A DNA stretch of 56,364 nucleotides, taken from assembly GCA_964480635.1 (NCBI GenBank), contig CAYZQE010000003.1, forward strand, positions 1 through 56,364, read 5' to 3'. Shown piece after piece: positions 53,553-56,364 of this stretch. Under the pieces are notes generated by a model. That model had not been told where the DNA came from. It ran no database searches and worked only from the letters and a program-made list of their open reading frames with translations. The DNA is from CAYZQE01 sp964480635. Lineage in GTDB: Bacteria; Pseudomonadota; Gammaproteobacteria; GCA-001735895. Within the stretch, counting starts at the first letter, position 1, and each line of letters starts with the position of its first letter. A program made the position numbers and the translations under genes.

Positions 53553-55361
53553 TTATTCCAATTTTTGATCAACAGACGTTAACAATCGAGTTATTGCAAT
53601 TCGTAGTTGTACAGGTTTAACAGGCTTATGTAACAGTGGTATTTTGTAGCTTTTAATTTCTTTTAGTATTTTAGGGTCGGTATCACCACTCACTAATAAT
53701 GCGGGTGTTTCTGTTAACAAAGCCTCTCGCAGTAACGCAATACAATTAATACCCGTTTGGTTCGGTAACCGATAATCAGAAACTATAAAGTCGGGCTTAA
53801 TGCCCGATTTAACTACTTGTAAAGCCTCCTCAACACTGTAAACACCAGTAAACTGGCAAGACCAGCTTTCGATAAGAGATTGCATGGCTTTAACAACATC
53901 AATGTCATCATCTATAACCAAAATATGTTTGCCAGCAATGGGTTGGGTTATATCATGTATTAATAATTGCTTTTCTTTGGGCAGTTTATGGGCAAGGCCA
54001 ATAGGCAGTTTAAGTTCAAAATTAGACCCAAAGCCATTTGTAGATGGCAACTGTATTTCAATGTTCAGTAGGGTACATAACCTTTTTACAATCGCCAAAC
54101 CTAAACCTAAGCCTTTATTTCTATCGCGTGCATCATTATTTAATTGATAAAATTCAGAAAAGATATGTTCTTTTTCAGCATCTGGAATACCCGGCCCAGT
54201 GTCTACAATATTAACCAGTAAATATTGAGCATTTTGCGAAGTGCGTATATCAACAGAGCCAGAGTCGGTATGACGTATGGCATTTGAAATAAGGTTGCGT
54301 AAAATGTTTTTTAACAAAAAAGGGTCAGTTAAAACAACGGCATCGCAGCTTTCTATATTAAAAGCCAATTGTTTTCGTTGGGCCTCTAATTTAAATTCAT
54401 CTTCTAAATTGGTTAATAACTCACTAAATTTAAAATGAGAGTTTATGGCCACAACCGTACCCGAATCAATACGAGAAATATCAAGCAGTGAATTTAATAT
54501 TTCACTTTGCGCATCAATAGATTTTTGCAGGTTTTCTATAATTAAAGGGTGCTTTTGGGGGTTAGTTTCAGTTTGTAATATCGAAAGAAATAACCCCATA
54601 GTATGCAAAGGTTGCCTAATGTCATGGCTAGCTGCCGCAAGAAACCGAGACTTGTCTTTAGTCATTTTGTTGACTCGTTCAACTTGTAACTCTAGGTCTT
54701 TTATTAACGTTTTATTAATGTATTGCAACCTAAACGTTTCATTTGCCGTTTTATAGGCAGTCCAAGCAAAATAAAAGGCAAGTGACCAACAAATCGTTCC
54801 ACCAGTAGCTGCGTAAAGGTACTGGTCGTTGGAATGCGTAAAAAGAACAATCAGTAATGGCAAAATAAAAGGGATAGTGATACTTAAGTAAACAAATGGT
54901 AAAAGACCAACAGTACTGGCGATGCCCAAAACGGTGACATAGATAGTAATAACAATGCCAGTTTGAAGAAACTGTTTAGTAACATTAAGGCAATCTAGGC
55001 AGTTAGAATCTACAAATAAAATGGCACTGCTACCCCAAGGGATAGCAATAAAAAAAAAGGCAACAATATAGCCAATATAAGTACGCCGAATGTATTTTTT
55101 ATCGGTAAGTGCTCTGCCAGTTTTAATAGCTTTAAGCACCACTGTCTGGTCGAAAGCCATAACCACAATAACTATCGCAACATGATAGGCAATCCATAAA
55201 TTAAGCCAATTAGCAGGTACAATTTCATCAGCTAATATTGTTAACACCAGCATCATAGCCGCGCTACCAAGCCCTAAAGCAGGTAATAATTTACGAAATT
55301 GTATTAGGCGTTCGGGTAAAAAATTATTTGTTGAACAATATTGTTGTGAAAACTTATTCAT
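53553..55361 (-). CDS. Membrane hybrid histidine kinase
   Basis: A 602-residue hybrid kinase. Residues 25-205 contain about six hydrophobic segments with no extended extracytoplasmic loop, so the stimulus is likely membrane-borne. HisKA follows with His246 in 'AAASHDIRQPLHTMGLFLSILQTE', then HATPase ('NILRNLISNAIRHTDSG', 'NKGLGLGLAIVKRL') and a C-terminal receiver with phospho-Asp about 527 in 'PDFIVSDYRLPNQTG'. Two Cys in 'DSNCLDCLN' (about 119-124) lie in a predicted loop and could sense redox or metal. It follows the LuxR-type regulator gene by 16 bp on the same strand and is its likely partner. Confidence 0.88.
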   Translation of the reverse strand: MNKFSQQYCSTNNFLPERLIQFRKLLPALGLGSAAMMLVLTILADEIVPANWLNLWIAYHVAIVIVVMAFDQTVVLKAIKTGRALTDKKYIRRTYIGYIVAFFFIAIPWGSSAILFVDSNCLDCLNVTKQFLQTGIVITIYVTVLGIASTVGLLPFVYLSITIPFILPLLIVLFTHSNDQYLYAATGGTICWSLAFYFAWTAYKTANETFRLQYINKTLIKDLELQVERVNKMTKDKSRFLAAASHDIRQPLHTMGLFLSILQTETNPQKHPLIIENLQKSIDAQSEILNSLLDISRIDSGTVVAINSHFKFSELLTNLEDEFKLEAQRKQLAFNIESCDAVVLTDPFLLKNILRNLISNAIRHTDSGSVDIRTSQNAQYLLVNIVDTGPGIPDAEKEHIFSEFYQLNNDARDRNKGLGLGLAIVKRLCTLLNIEIQLPSTNGFGSNFELKLPIGLAHKLPKEKQLLIHDITQPIAGKHILVIDDDIDVVKAMQSLIESWSCQFTGVYSVEEALQVVKSGIKPDFIVSDYRLPNQTGINCIALLREALLTETPALLVSGDTDPKILKEIKSYKIPLLHKPVKPVQLRIAITRLLTSVDQKLE

Positions 55362-55377
55362 AAAAGTATAAAACGGC

Positions 55378-56007
55378 TTAATCTAGCCCAAGCTGATTCG
55401 CTTTTTGCACCAGCTCTGTCCTACTTTTAACATGCATGTTTTTAAATAATACTTCTAAGTGCGCTTTTATAGTGCGTTGAGTAACAAAAATTTTTTCGCT
55501 AATCTCATTATTAGAATAACCACGTTTAACCAGCCTTAATACCTCTAATTGACGAGGCGTAATATTATGTTGCGAAGCCCAAGTGTTTTTAGCATCTGTA
55601 GCGACAGCGCCGTGTGTACCATAATTAGGCACATAAATATTGCCCGAAAATATAGTGTCAAGAGCAATTTTCATTTCATCAGGTTTAAAAGATTTTGAAA
55701 CAAAGCCACTAGCACCCAACGTTAAAGCCAAATCTATATCCTCAGGGTCGTCAGAAGACGACAATATTAAAATAGGCGTCAAAAAATTACGTTCTAACAA
55801 ACTTTTTAATAAATCAAAGCCATCTCTATTGGGCAGTTTTAAATCCAAAATAACAAGGTCATATTCAATATCTGCATTTAACGCATCAAAAGCATCGTTG
55901 CCATTAATGACACCCGTAATATCAACCTCAGGATAAAGGCCATGAAGCATATACTTCAAACCTTCAAGAAATAAACAGTGGTCATCAGCGACAAGAATTT
56001 TCATCAT
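55378..56007 (-). CDS. NarL/LuxR-family response regulator
   Basis: A 209-residue regulator. Residues 1-120 are a receiver (Asp8-Asp9, phospho-Asp55 in 'LVILDLKLPNRDG', Lys in 'FVSKSFKPDE'). Residues 145-207 are a LuxR-type HTH ('ITPRQLEVLRLVKRGYSNNEISEKIFVTQRTIKAHLEVLFKNM'). The frame opens five codons earlier, but GGGAG lies 8 nt before the ATG at 56007, which gives MMKILVADDH, the usual receiver start. It precedes the membrane hybrid kinase by 16 bp, forming a two-gene signalling unit. Palindromes GGACTAAAGTCC and GGACTTAAGTCC upstream may or may not be its sites. Confidence 0.9.
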   Translation of the reverse strand: MMKILVADDHCLFLEGLKYMLHGLYPEVDITGVINGNDAFDALNADIEYDLVILDLKLPNRDGFDLLKSLLERNFLTPILILSSSDDPEDIDLALTLGASGFVSKSFKPDEMKIALDTIFSGNIYVPNYGTHGAVATDAKNTWASQHNITPRQLEVLRLVKRGYSNNEISEKIFVTQRTIKAHLEVLFKNMHVKSRTELVQKANQLGLD

Positions 56008-56364
56008 TCTGTTATCTCCCATTGATAGTTACAGTCGTTAAATACAATTTTTTACTCAAGAGAGCGCATATTAAATCGAACATTCACATAATAGTTTAAT
56101 TAAAGAAGGGGAGCAATTGGACTAAAGTCCATCTTGGCTGCCGTTTTAATAGCAACAGCTTAAAACAAAGCTAAACCAAATCAGCAAAAAACTATTTAAG
56201 TGACGCAATAACAATCTCGCCTGCATCACTAAAAAAACTGGACTTAAGTCCAGTTTTTTTAAACCCACGGCAAACTAAAATTGTAAACATCTGAGTACCA
56301 AAAGTTATCTTAATCAGGATCTCCTTAAGGATAATGATGGTGTGTTTTAAAAATATTTGTAGGT
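56008..56364. other. Right-end intergenic region with palindromes
   Basis: No complete gene. TGGACTAAAGTCCA at 56118-56131 and CTGGACTTAAGTCCAG at 56238-56253 share the core GGACT-W-AAGTCC. A third palindrome TCCTTAAGGA is at 56322-56331. A possible start with AAGGA (56327-56331) and ATG at 56334 or 56337 stays open to the window edge, only about 9 codons, too short to identify. Confidence 0.5.
56231..56260. terminator. Bidirectional terminator-like hairpin
   Basis: CTGGACTTAAGTCCAG (56238-56253) is a perfect 16-bp palindrome flanked by seven A and seven T, a classic bidirectional rho-independent terminator. There is no gene ending close to it on either strand within the window. Confidence 0.7.

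Overview
The window reads as chromosomal DNA of a low-GC gammaproteobacterium. The block mnmG - rsmG - parA - parB - atpIBEFHAGDC (28458-40682) has the order seen near the origin in many Gammaproteobacteria, and UbiK, GlnK-AmtB, ComM, TcdA and a DUF748 protein fit the same class. A sulfide:quinone reductase, a DsrC-like protein and an N-regulated nitrate assimilation cluster suggest a marine or sulfur-oxidising/methylotrophic lineage of the Thiotrichales type; that placement is inference. No rRNA, tRNA or CRISPR array was seen.

Layout. 1-2983: a small HTH ORF, a solitary MvaI/BcnI-type restriction endonuclease and a DUF711 protein. 3043-7349: YheT-like hydrolase, two tandem DUF1127 microproteins each with its own terminator and ACAGTT boxes, and an AsmA-like DUF748 protein. 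7568-13518: a divergent uracil-DNA-glycosylase-like protein whose catalytic Asp is replaced, a histidine kinase overlapping a receiver-TPR protein, a DUF2235 hydrolase, ComM and UbiK. 13730-15370: glnK-amtB with NtrC-type boxes upstream. 15454-21167: a DUF3047 protein divergent from a TetR-led operon (TetR, RND/MMPL permease, LolA-like periplasmic protein, outer-membrane barrel). 21185-25743: a hybrid kinase with Hpt and a receiver-PP2C-anti-sigma-kinase fusion. 25817-28197: TcdA, Gmk and a tandem rhodanese. 28458-40682: the mnmG/par/atp block. 41151-42422: SQR. 42503-53517: nitrate assimilation. 53553-56007: a membrane hybrid kinase and a NarL/LuxR regulator, followed by about 350 bp of palindrome-rich DNA.

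The nitrate locus is the most unusual part. Nitrate enters by a NarK/NasA-type MFS carrier, with a PP2C-kinase fusion next to it. Nitrite is reduced by NirBD. The nitrate reductase catalytic subunit is short (734 aa) and is translationally coupled to a fused DmsB-DmsC-like protein (four Fe-S clusters plus a membrane anchor), then to a DsrC-like protein whose CysA position is Trp. This suggests quinol-linked nitrate reduction for assimilation with an associated sulfur-relay-like protein. A sequence closely resembling the NtrC consensus lies in the nirB/narK intergenic region and shares an exact 13-mer with a box upstream of glnK-amtB, so ammonium uptake and nitrate use may be co-regulated. Two copies of a palindromic MITE-like element flank nirBD: a full 165-bp hairpin between nirD and the reductase gene, and a 122-bp deletion derivative ending 24 bp before the narK start.
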